A stretch of DNA of 64,000 nt from NCBI GenBank assembly GCA_000711775.1, contig ARYC01001239.1, forward strand, positions 1 to 64,000, read 5' to 3'. The position numbers were made by a program, and so were the translations under genes. This DNA is from Oxytricha trifallax (Eukaryota; Ciliophora; Spirotrichea; Sporadotrichida; Oxytrichidae). Of this stretch, positions 9,871 to 20,010 are shown piece after piece. The notes under the pieces were generated by a model, which was not told the origin of the DNA, made no database searches, and saw only the letters and a list, made by a program, of their open reading frames with translations. Position 1 is the first letter of the stretch. Each line of letters opens with the position of its first letter.

Positions 9871-10219
9871 TAAAACCCCTTGATTCCTTTAACACTGAAA
9901 ATAAGGGTAAATTTAGAAGAAAATGAATAAAGTACAGATAAATATACTTACTAGATGTTGATTATTGGAACATTGTTATTTTATTAGTTAAATTTTTTAG
10001 AGATGGCCAAAAATTAATTTTAATTGATAGAGATGAGATCATTTTAAAGTTTAATGATCCTACTAATGTTTTTAATATTGCTGGAATCAATTTTAATTTC
10101 TGATAAGATTATAATCTTTAATCAATATATTATTCGAATTATTTCTATTTTAGCAATTAAACTTAATCTCTTTATTCTTAACGCCTTATTTTCAGTCTAA
10201 AATGAATCAAGGGGTTTTA
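9871..10219. repeat. Inverted-repeat element with C4A4-like ends in the TBE B intergenic region
   Basis: About 350 bp. The left end TAAAACCCCTTGATTC and the right end (reverse complement) TAAAACCCCTTGATTC are identical, and the arms extend inward through CTGAAAATAAGG. TACTAA occurs on both outer sides and may be a target duplication. Non-coding. It lies between the divergent 22-kDa-class and kinase genes of TBE B. Confidence 0.7.
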
Positions 10220-10769
10220 CTAAATAGGGACCTACTGGAGGTTAATCTTGAAAAGATATACGAAGAATCATTGAAAAACTTAATCCAAATTTCACAGATT
10301 AATTTCCATTTTTATCAAACTATCTCCGTATAATTGCTCCTATTAATGTTTTATTATTTTAGGAGGTCCTTCAAATTAAATTCGAACTTTATTATGAGTT
10401 AAATTTTAAGGTTACTAATAAATAGCATATTAAATAAAAAAATGTTTTTTTTATTTTTACCTCCAAATTTAGTTCAAGGTTGATTTGGAAGACTTCCTAG
10501 AGAAACAAAACTTCATTAGGAGTTTTTTAATATACTAAAATGTGTAAAATTCTCATAAAATATGTCAACTTACAGTCTTTTATGTTTAGTTCATTTTCTT
10601 ACCTCTCAGCAAAGAATCTACCAGGTGTCATATGTTCTATTATTAAAATTTATCAAGGTATATTTTATGATTATTATTTAAAAAAAATATATCAGCAAAC
10701 TAAAATGATTCCTATCCTTTTGAGAAGAGTGGCATTACTTAGGTAAAATCAATAAAAATTATAATTCCA

Positions 10770-12187
10770 GCAACCAAATAAAAGTAAAGACCAGAGACGC
10801 TTGTACTCAATGAGAGCCTAGATATGGCAACTTTTACTAAACTAGCATTGAGATTTTAATGTAAGTTAAGCAGAGAGGTCTCCATAGAAGTTGTGCAAAT
10901 TAAGGAGGAGGTTAAACAACCCTCTAAAGAGCATTATTGTAGGAATACATTTGATTTTGGAGAAAAAATAATTAAATTTAAATTGACTAAAATATAATTC
11001 GTGGCAGTTAACTTTCTGGAAACCTAGACAATATGGTACTTGTCAGATTGAGATTTTAAAATCAGCTGGACTTTACTTTTGGCTGTACCCCTCTATCGTA
11101 TCCCTGGAGCGAGATAACTTGAGTTTTATTTTTGGTGATTTTTTAAGTTGATTTTACTCCCAAAATTAAACTCAAGTAATCCCTCTCCAGAGATGCGATA
11201 GAGGGGTACCGCCAAAAATAAAGTCCAGCTGATTTTAAAATCTCAATCTGACAAGTACCATATTGTCTAGGTTTCCAGAAAGTTAACTGCCACGAATTAT
11301 ATTTTAGTCAATTTAAATTCAATTATTTTTTCTCCAAAATTAAATGTATTCCTACAATAATATTTAACCAGCCAAAGTTGACTATTTATCCGAAAAATGC
11401 AATTAAATTTTTCTCTACATGTCAATTTACAAGAGGAATTTTATAGATATACACAATGATATGCCTTGGTTGTATCTTGAGCATAAAAAGACGGATGGCA
11501 AGTATATTTGTGAGTTCTGTGAGAAGCCATATTCTCTTACAAGAGACCTTAAAGTGCACTTAAAGAAAAAGCATAATCAAAGATTTGTCTTTATTCATGA
11601 ACATACAGGGAATAGATTCCTCTAAAAAAGAAGATCAAGGAACCTAGTGAGGTCTCTTAAAGTTGAAGTCTTGAAGTAAGTTTAAAATGAAGGAAGCTGC
11701 CAAGAAATTTTCCAGTCTCGGAGATTAATAAAAATTTTTTAAAAATATATGCAATAAAGATTCTTATAAAAAATTATTGTTATAGATTATTGCCTTGAAA
11801 GCTACCTCACTTTCGAGGCTAAAAAAGAGAAGTAAAATCATCAAAGATGACAAATACTCTAATATAATTTATCCTTTCAATTACTTTCTTGCTTATGACA
11901 AGTTCTAAATGGAATTTGAAAATCAGTATTACTCTATTTAATATGCAAAGTTTAATGAGAGCAGGCATATTATCTAGCTCTATGCTATTTTACTTGCTTA
12001 AGATCATATAGCCTTCAGGCTTCCTTTGCTAGAAATGACTTACAGAAAATTCTTATCTGACAATAGATTTCAGAGATAAATTAGCTAAATCGTGCTGTAA
12101 ATAGTTGAGGAGATTGAAGATCTTCAACAGCTAGGTTATGTTCATAGAGACTAAAAACCAGAGAATATCATGATGAAATTTAGATTT
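10770..12187 (+). pseudogene. TBE zinc-finger/kinase relic (57-kDa-class protein)
   Basis: The N-terminal part before the foldback insertion (10,770-10,932) contains EVSIEVVQIKEEVK, matching IEVAEEVKEP of the full copy. After the insertion comes a C2H2 finger at 11,503-11,574, YICEFCEKPYSLTRDLKVHL (C-x2-C-x12-H-x4-H). A protein-kinase region follows with HRDQKPENIMM at about 12,142-12,174, the catalytic loop. The gene stops abruptly after that motif at the foldback starting 12,188, so DFG and the C-lobe are absent. In-frame TGAs and shifts show it is not functional. Confidence 0.75.
10933..11362. mobile_element. Foldback element family 1, copy a (inside kinase relic)
   Basis: A ~430 bp hairpin element. 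Termini are TTGTAGGAATACATTTGATT and its inverse, TCAAATG-like to CCTACAA. Arms (10,938-11,120 and 11,150-11,358) are nearly perfect and contain the family signature GCTGGACTTTA and CTCTATCG...GAGATAACTT. Flanking ATTATT/AATAAT suggests a short AT target duplication. It splits the kinase gene of TBE B. Four relatives occur at 16.0, 22.3, 35.5 and 40.2 kb. Confidence 0.8.
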
Positions 12188-12388
12188 TCTTATATGTAAA
12201 TTGTGAGAAATGTAAAATGATGAGATTTAAATAAAAACATAAAAATAGTGTCTATAACTTATGTATATTAGTTTATATTTTCAATAAGTTTAACTCAATC
12301 TTATTAACTTTCATTTTGTTTTAAATTTAAATTTGATATTTATATAAAAATAAGCATCATTTTACATTTCTTACAATTCACATTTAAG
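12188..12388. repeat. Small inverted repeat terminating TBE B
   Basis: The arm TGTAAATTGTGAGAAATGTA (12,194-12,213, continuing to AAATGATG) recurs inverted at about 12,355-12,388. It begins just where the kinase relic ends. Non-coding AT-rich interior. Up to 12,604 only AT-rich sequence follows. Confidence 0.55.
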
Positions 12389-12604
12389 AAAATATAAATC
12401 TATGTACAATTTAATAATTTTTTAAAAATAATTTTTAATAAAACTGATTAAAATTAAATTGTACTAAATCAAACTGTGATTATGATCTAATATTTTTAGT
12501 GGGAGTTAATATTTATTATATATATGTTAATTTATTTTTTTTATTTCCCATAATTAATTATAATTAGCAATATTATAATGTTTAATATTTAAAATAGTTT
12601 CTAG

Positions 12605-13285
12605 ATTGAAAATTAAATTATTTAAAAATATGATATACTTGTTTAATTTGCAAAATTTCCAAGTACATACTAACTTTTAATGAGGTACTTAATTTCAATC
12701 AAGTTCAAGGTTAAATATTTGAAAATTAAACAGTAAAAGTCATATCAACTAATCTAAAAACAATTAGATAGAAATTCATTGAATAATCTTAAGAATTAAA
12801 TTTAAGATGTTAGCAAAAGACTATAGGAATATAAGCCAAAAAAATAATGAACCTAACATATTTTCATTAATGATTTACATTTCTTAACATTCTTAATTAA
12901 TCAAATGAAAATATTAATAAAATAAGGGGAATAAAAACGAAATGTAAAAAATATTAATCATGCTTTGAAATATTTTGCTTTAAAATAGTCTATATTATTT
13001 ATTAATTTTGCATGAAATTTAAATTTCCATTTAAAAAATTATTATTATATTGATTTGATAAATACTTTGATTGAATTGAAAATGAATTTTCATAAAATGT
13101 TTCAAATTTTAAAATAAAACAGCTAGGTAATTGTAATTTTCTTGTTTAATGTTAAAAGGATTTATAATTTTGAATTTGTAACATATAAACTATTAAATTT
13201 TAAGAAGTTAAAAAACAGTTATAAAATCCTATATATTTTTATAAAGATAAGAAAAATTGCCTATTGGATCAAAGAAGATTCACAT
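12605..13285. repeat. Direct repeat, copy 1 (start of duplicated segment)
   Basis: Near-identical to 55,885-56,685 over hundreds of bases; for example CCAAGTACATACTAACTTTT occurs in both, and a later stretch with GTTAGCAAAAGA is shared. It is non-coding. Homology resumes downstream at the MDSs at 14.8/58.6 kb and 17.6/59.6 kb, so this is the upstream part of an old duplication that includes the giant surface-protein gene. Confidence 0.8.
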
Positions 13286-13737
13286 ATGTTGAAAGTACTT
13301 TCAGGACATTAGTTGTTTATAAAAAATATAATATAAGTAAGTAACTTATTAATTACTTGATTCTTTAAACTCTATATCTGACTTCAATTTTATATGAATT
13401 TTAATGTTTGATATTGATTAAATTTAAATATTAACATATATATATATAGAACTAGACCTAGATCCGAAATCTACCTTTGGATAATAATTTTTTTAGCCAA
13501 AATTTAAAAGAAGGAAATAATAATTTAGTTAGGAAATTTTGAGTATAGTTTCAAAAATTTTATAAATATAATCAACTTGATATGATGAATAAAAAAACAT
13601 CTTAACACGCTAGTATAAGCATTTTATTGATTAAGTCTTAAAAGTGTTGAATTTACATCTCCATTGAGTGTTTAATGATTAAAATAAAATAAAATTATCA
13701 TTTACTAGTTAATAATAATATCAAACCATCAATTAGT
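13286..13737. other. AT-rich spacer
   Basis: No gene or repeat recognised. A short (TA)n run lies near 13,436-13,448. Confidence 0.4.
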
Positions 13738-14033
13738 CGTGACGTAGACGTCTCTGAGTGAGTTGACGTGGCAATTCCGTAGCGTGACAGTTATGAAGTA
13801 GAAAACTCCGAAAAACCACTCCTGTATCACCTAGTCTTCTCCTGAATCAAGATATGACCCAGAGACAAACCGGAAAACAGAGCTCGCAGACTCAATTCTG
13901 TGAAAGGGAGTGGAGAAAAACGCTTACTGGTCCCACCGCTGCTGGGTAACGTAATCCCTGTCCTTTCGCTGTGATAGCTTCAGCATTCTAACCTGGTGTG
14001 GGAGAAAAATCCGTATCGTTGACTTCTACATCT
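13738..14033. other. Isolated GC-rich island (~296 bp), unidentified
   Basis: Roughly half G+C within DNA of about 20% G+C, with sharp edges on both sides. On minus a frame of about 100 codons has no TGA (with TAA/TAG as Gln), and a second minus frame and a plus frame are partly open. With one stop codon that is expected by chance, and none gives a recognisable protein. The counterpart region of the duplicate (56.7-58.6 kb) has no such island, so it was gained in copy 1 or lost from copy 2. It could be an MDS of an unrelated nanochromosome, an RNA gene or a foreign insertion. Confidence 0.4.
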
Positions 14034-14821
14034 CCATTTATAAATATAATATACAAATTTTATACTTCTTCAAAATTTTATTTTTTAAAAAAAATCTACT
14101 CAAATTTAAGATATATATTTGATTTAAAAGAAAAACAGATTAATTATGGCCCAGAGAAAACAAGTTACAGATTGTATATTATATTAGTTATTAGCAAGAT
14201 TCATTTTCATATATAAGTTAAGTAATTTCTTAGAGAGATCAAAGAGGTTTGCTTCAACACTAAAAAAAAATATACATGGATATAAATGATCAGTGGGTAG
14301 TTATCATAAATTATTTACTTTCAAATAAAAATATTCAATATATTACTAAGAAATATAAATTTATCTCAACCCACCTTAATTCTATTCAATGAATTACAAT
14401 TTTTTTAAATTTATATATCATAAAAATTGTGTAAAAATAGTTTTACATTCATAAATTAATTAATTTCATTAATATTGATAATATATTTACAGCTTTTAAT
14501 GATTATTTTAGCAAATGAACAAATAAAATTTTTTTTTACTTGATAATTAATATGGAATAATCAAAGGCATATATTATAGGCATAATGTTTAAATGTGGTT
14601 GTATTTATAAACTTAAATATTATTAAATAGTTCTAAAAAGTGCAATAAAAATGAGGATCTCAGTACTTTTCTAGATTATTACAATCTTTATGTAACTTCT
14701 TTGATTTTAAATTATTTGATATTAGGTTTGCATACCTTGTTTAATGTGAATAATGCTTTTCTTAATTAATAATATGTTTGAATTTGTACATAAATTTTTA
14801 ATATAATTTTCCGAGAATAGA

Positions 14822-14930
14822 TTTATGATGTCTTTTGGATGTGGTTAAAATTGCACACTTTTTAATAATCGTCCATAAAATACTCGGTTTACAGTTGGAT
14901 TTTACATGGACAACTATCAATACACTAATT
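14822..14930 (+). CDS. P1 MDS: N-terminal FGCG segment
   Basis: Reads MMSFGCGQNCTLFNNRPQNT then RFTVGFYMDN in ciliate code. It is clearly homologous to the segment at 58,619 (MTTFGCGQTNCTQYGN...STRLYFAYYLDNN), with conserved FGCGQ, NCT, TR and the aromatic YxxDN end. Conservation between the duplicated loci amid diverged flanks is the main evidence that this is coding. It looks like an extracellular segment near the N-terminus. The end at about 14,930 is where the similarity stops; the pointer was not resolved. A longer frame after 14,960 (DYLYLDDIKSN...) stays open to 15,264 but is AT-rich and not convincing. Confidence 0.65.
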
Positions 14931-15409
14931 AAATTTATTTAATATTTTTGATTATTTAGGTATTGATAGTGGTGGATGGATTATTTATATTTGGATGATA
15001 TAAAGAGCAATGAAATTATCTTTTTAATTCGTAAAATTAATAACAATAGGGATTTCAAATTAATTTATATGTTCTTTTATGAGAAAACTCAATTATTAAA
15101 TTTATTCATATTAAATACTTAATCAGCAAAATTCTACAATACCTTGACTTATTAAGATTAAAAATAACATAATTTAAGGTGGAAAAATATTTAACTTATG
15201 AAAAACTATATATAATCATAAAATGTTTAAAGTAGTAATTTTAATTTTTTTCTAAATGTTGCTTGACATAAAGAGCATCATTAAATTTAAGTGTTGTAAG
15301 AATGTTTAATTTTTCAAAAAGGCTATAATTATAAAAAAAATTCTCTTACTCTAAAAATGATTATTCATCAATATTTATATCGATTACAAAAATTAATTAT
15401 TATAGCCAT

Positions 15410-15550
15410 TAGATGGCATTTTGAGTCTTAAATAAGCAAAACCCAATTATATTTAAAACATTGTGATTTCAGAGAATTTTTGTTTCTAACGAACGAAGAA
15501 TAATTAAATGACATTGTTTAAGTTATCTAAGATGCTTTACTAAATTAAAC
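15410..15550 (+). CDS. Possible P1 MDS (or unrelated coding scrap)
   Basis: An open frame reads FESQISKTQLYLKHCDF, then REFLFLTNEEQLNDIVQV. Amino-acid use is normal and GC is raised slightly over its surroundings. No counterpart was found in the 58.6-59.6 kb duplicate, so assignment to P1 is weak. Confidence 0.35.
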
Positions 15551-16030
15551 TAATATGCTACATTTAAATATAATAATTATTAAGCTAATATAATTATAAT
15601 AATAATAAATACATTATATTTTTACTAAGTATGAATGATTATATTAAGTCTCAAATTAAGGAATCCTAATAATCCTTATGTAATTAGTCATAATTCTAGC
15701 TGTAATTATGCTTATTTCTATATCGATTTTTAAGGGTCCCTTTTTATCATATATAATAATTTTTTATCCACAAATAGTGAATAAATGAAAAAATTTTGAA
15801 TCTCTATTCTTAAAAGAACAATGTTCATAAAATCTTATTAGAATTTGTAAAAGTCTATATAGACTTGAAAATCATAATTTAATCTAATTTAAACTATTAT
15901 CAAAACAATATTACATTATTAGAATATATGCTATAATATATCAATCATGTCCTATATTAGGACAATAAATTATTAATATATACATAGTTAAAATTATTAA
16001 TGCATTAATATTTTATATAAAATAAGTAAT

Positions 16031-16449
16031 ATTGTAGAAATACATTTGAATTTGGAAAATAAAAATTAATTTAATTTACTTTAAATCAAAATATTGGCAG
16101 TTAAAGTTGGCCAATTTGAACGATCTTGGGCTCATTCAATAGAGAATTCAAAATTAGCTGGACTTTACTATTGGCGGTACTATTTTATCGCATCCTGAAG
16201 CGAGATAACTTCACTTTAATTAAACACCTCTAAATTCATTAAATTATACCCTCACATTAAAGTGAAGTTATCTCGCTCCAGGGATGCGATAAAATAGTAC
16301 CGCCAATAATAAAGTCCAGCTAATTTTGAATTCTCTATCGAATGAGCCCAAGATCGTTTAAATTGGCCAACTTTAACTGCCACGATTTTGATTTAATATT
16401 AATTTAATTATAATTAATTTTCCAAATTCAAATGTATTTCTACAATAAT
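16031..16449. mobile_element. Foldback element family 1, copy b
   Basis: Ends TTGTAGAAATACATTTGAAT and the exact inverse at 16,424-16,446. Arms of about 200 bp are almost perfect and include GCTGGACTTTA, GATAACTTCACTTTAA and the GCGATAAAATAGTACCGCCA signature, meeting near 16,240. It sits in an IES of the P1 locus. Non-coding. The closest relative is the copy at 10.9 kb. Confidence 0.85.
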
Positions 16450-17560
16450 TGATTTATATAATAACTAAATGTGATAATTAAGAATGAATAATAAAAATAA
16501 TAATATAAATGCCATTATAAATAAGAACCATTTTCATCAGGTTCGAAAATTAATGATTCTTTTTAATATGGAAAAGTGAAATATATACATTTTATAATCA
16601 TAAAATTAAACGTTAATTATATAAATCTTCATTTTCTTAAATTTAACTTTTAAAAGAAACAATATAGGTAAATATTTTTTAACTTTTTAATATAATAACA
16701 TTTATATATGTCATTAATGCCAACTTCTTTTCAATAAAAAATGATGAATTTCAAAGTTTTTACATATTTTTTTTCCAGGAGTTTGTTTACCAATTTTTAT
16801 TATTTTTTAATGATTTCATTTATTTTTATAAAAAGCTACGATTATTGAAAATTCTGGAATATTCTTTTTTTTTAAAATTATTTGCTTATAGAATAAGAGT
16901 AAAAGTTTTTAAGTCAACAATATTTGTATTACTATTCAAATTGAATATTACAATAAATCTAAATATGTAGAGAATTTGAAAGGAAATATATAGCTTGATA
17001 TATTCAAGAAAGGCTTAATTAATGCCATTAGTAATAGAAAATATATAATATTAACTGGCAATTTATATTAGTAAGCAAGAATGAATACATATTGAATTAA
17101 AAATAGGTATTATTCGAAAAACATTTATAATAGCATAGACATATCATTAAAATGTTAATCAAAAAAATTAGACTTAAAACTTTTGATAAATCCATTTTTT
17201 ATCTAAAATATATAATAATTTAGTTTCAATCTGAATATATAATGCATAATGGCAAAAATAAATAAATTAAAATTATAAAGAAATTGTTTTGAATAAGCTT
17301 ACTTAATAAACTTATAAACAATTTGTATTCTTACTAAAAAAAATAGTAAAATTCCCCAAAAATATTAATTCAAATTTAATATGGGTATCATTTATTATTT
17401 AGTAATATAGGTTTATAAATGAGTTTATATCTATTGGAGAAACCTTTTTATATTTAATAAACTTTATTAACAAAAAATCTAATTAAATACATTTATACTC
17501 ATGTAATTTAAAAATATTTATGCATCCTTTTTTATATCAAGATTTAAATTTAATTTAATA
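16450..17560. other. AT-rich IES-like spacer
   Basis: No coding signal, transposon similarity or strong inverted repeat seen. Confidence 0.4.
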
Positions 17561-17564
17561 TTTA

Positions 17565-17768
17565 ATGTTTTTGTTTAATATTGAAACTATATCAATTGAC
17601 CTTTTCCCTGAAGTTGCTACAATCCCAAATGAATATGATAGTTACTGGCCACCATCTTTGGGGTTTATAGTTAGAACAGATATTTATGGGAATATTTTGT
17701 TCTTAAAATCCTTTGATATGCTGCCCTCTTATTCCTATTTTAGTACCAAATATATTACTAAAAATATA
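17565..17768 (+). CDS. P1 MDS: RTDIYGN segment
   Basis: Reads ETISIDLFPEVATIPNEYDS, then YWPPSLGFIVRTDIYGNILF and LKSFDMLPSYSYFST. It is homologous to 59,565-59,710 (TVSYDLFPEVTTLRN ... PPLSFVLRTDIYGNN), sharing DLFPEV.T, PPLxFxxRTDIYGN. The (I/V)xRTDxxGNxxxxKSF pattern is that of a beta-propeller-like blade repeat found in hypotrich surface proteins. Even the standard code leaves it open, which is rare in this window. Coding use and GC are well above the flanks. Exact junctions not determined. Confidence 0.75.
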
Positions 17769-18419
17769 TTATAGTTTATATATGAATATATTAAGGAAAT
17801 TAAAATATTGATTAAATATTTATAATAAAAGATCTATTTAATTCTTTTTTTTTATCAAAATGAATTAAAACAAAATTTTATATTAAGACTTAAATTTAAT
17901 ATAAAGTTTATAAGTTAATGATTCAACCAATCTAAATAAATTTTTACTTCCCTTTTAATTTTATAATTATAAATTAAATAAAGTTTAAAGAACTTTAATT
18001 GAGTTTTTTTCTTCTTATTATGTTATTATTATTTTAAAGTGGATAAAAAATTACTAATCTTTTTATTTTCTTTAACTTCATTGCATTATGCTAAGTAAAG
18101 GATTAAAGCTAGATTTAATCTTTTTAAATACATATATTTATCTCATTTAATTTTTCTCCTAACATTCATTAACTTTAGTATATACTCTATTAATAAAATT
18201 ATTAAAATATATTTATCAAAGAGGTTAAGGATTAAAAGAGAATAATTGTATTTATTTAATCAATTTTATTTCTTTGTAAATGAATAAAAACTAAATGAGT
18301 ATATTTGTAATAAAAAAATTAAAACAAAAAAATTTAAATTATAATTCAATCAATAGCAGTGCTTTTAAAATAATAAACAATCAAATTTTTACTTAGAAAA
18401 ATAATAAAATAAAAAATTA
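17769..18419. other. AT-rich IES-like spacer
   Basis: Nothing recognised. Confidence 0.4.
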
Positions 18420-18584
18420 TTTGTTAGGTTCGATAAGTAATCCTATCTTAAGACTCCCTAAAACACTTTTCAACTACACGAATGCCAAAAGGGTAAGATG
18501 GTAAAAATCTGATTTATTGGATGAAAATAAAAGAGATTCTTTATTTTAGCTAGGGTTAGACGCATCTGTAATAAGCTGAGAATG
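18420..18584 (+). CDS. Coding-like segment, possibly a P1 MDS
   Basis: Open frame GSISNPILRLPKTLFNYTNA, then KRVRWQKSDLLDENKRDSLF and QLGLDASVIS, ending in TGA at about 18,582. Composition is protein-like and GC is clearly raised. The family is not recognised. A place among the propeller-like repeats of P1 is possible, but the following segments do not obviously continue it. Confidence 0.4.
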
Positions 18585-18589
18585 AACAA

Positions 18590-20010
18590 TTTTTCTCTGC
18601 ATTAGTTTACATTTATAAGTAAGGGTCTGTTCTTGTCGGTAATTGGGATTAAAATGGAAAGTTATTTATCATTATCAGTGAAATCAAAAGTATCATAGAG
18701 GTTCAACAATAAATATTAGCTCATTTAACAGTTAAGAGTATAGAAACTAAGTTTTTAACAGTTTAAGAATTGAATAAATTTTAAAAACTACTTCAGACAT
18801 AAAAATATGATTACTCATTTTCTTATAATACATCCGTAATATACAGATATTTTCTAATAGTTATATTTCAGATTACAGGTGATAGTTTGGTAACGAGCCG
18901 TAGTTTTGATCGTCTAATGTCAACGTGTCTCTTAGATCACTGATTCAAAACCCTAAAACCTTACAATAGTTTAATTCTTTTTAGATTCAGGGAAAACAAT
19001 TATCAAATACTTTTTCATATTTTAAATAAATTTTTGATTGTGCTTAGGATTAAATCAACAAATTTTTAAAGTGAATATGTAATATATGTGGTCATATTAT
19101 TACATTGACATTACATTATTGAGCTATTGATTTAATAAATTATATTAAATAACTCTAAACTAATTTAAGCTGAATTATGAAATTTTTTGCTAGCAAATCA
19201 TTTATCAAGTCTAACTGGCTTTTAGATAAACTTTCTTTTATATCTTCTTTGTAAGTGATAAGATAGGTAGAAATAAAACCTAATTGAAATTATTAGGTTT
19301 TTTGAGACTCTGAATTATTTGGCTAATATCTCTTTGGACTTTCAGATCTGTAAAATAAGAGATTAGAATTAAATATACAAATAAAGCAGTTAGGAACCTC
19401 TTATTTTCTCAAGTTATGAATATCAAACTGAAGATACATGCATTAAAGTTTCCATGATTTAACATTCTTGACCTCAATGAATTCAAGAAATTTTATTATT
19501 AAAGATAAAATACTTTGACAGAGAAGATTTATAAAGAAGATCGATGCAATTATGCTTGCTTTAAACCATATATCTTTTCTGCTATGATATATCTTTAAAT
19601 TATTAATACTTTATTAAAAAATATTTAGGAGTCAATGAAGTTGCCTTTCATTCTATCACGCGGCTGAAAAAGCATAGAAAAGTTGCAAATTTAGAAATTA
19701 AAAATCTGTAAATACAATTCTTTAATTTTAACAACTCTAAATGGTAATAATAGATCTTAAAATATGTTTAAGAGTTGAGGCGTCTGAAATTTGACAATTT
19801 CAATGAATTTATGAAAATTTTCACATAGGGAAGACTAGAGAAATGATTATATTAATTATGATACTTGGTTTCAACCATTAATGAGATTTTGCGATATGCC
19901 TATAATTGAATACTACAAATGGAGAAGAGAGAATTTTAAATTAAAGAATTCAGCAGTATCTATATTGAATATAGCTTAAAGGTAAATGTGAATATGGTTT
20001 GAATTCTAAA
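18590..20010 (+). pseudogene. Block of unrecognised coding remnants (leucine-rich-repeat-like)
   Basis: Several ciliate-code frames are open in succession: 18,598-18,942 (contains GSVLVGNWDQNGKLF), around 19,310-19,480, 19,640-19,847 (HRKVANLEIKNLQIQFFNFN, then QELRRLKFDNFNEFMKI) and 19,850-19,990 (NDYINYDTWFQPLMRFCDMP, then IIEYYKWRRENFKLKN). The L..L.I.NL.I..F pattern resembles degenerate leucine-rich repeats. The frames are not continuous with each other: TGA stops separate them, so either IESs or introns intervene or the gene is dead. It interrupts the P1 series and is probably a different gene. No function is assigned. Confidence 0.45.

Larger units (their letters stand above)
7893..12187 (+). 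mobile_element. TBE transposon B, decayed, opposite orientation
   Basis: Order is transposase (plus), 22-kDa-class ORF (minus), zinc-finger/kinase (plus), which is the mirror image of the full copy at 51.8-55.9 kb. The left terminal repeat starts near 7,893 with a mutated C4A4-type end (AAAAATCCCTAAAACC), followed by TTTGATTGATTAAAAG and TTTATTAGGGTTTTAAT as in other TBE ends. It is interrupted by inverted-repeat elements at 9,871-10,219 and 10,933-11,362, and truncated within the kinase gene at about 12,187, where another foldback begins. The stretch 10,480-10,770 is an inverted copy of 1,080-1,345, so this copy and TBE 2 belong to the same sub-family. Confidence 0.8.

Noticed and set aside
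13738-14033. Protein-coding call on the ~100-codon open minus frame
   Set aside because: With only TGA as stop, ~100 open codons at this GC occur often by chance; the translation matches no family I know, and two other frames are also partly open.
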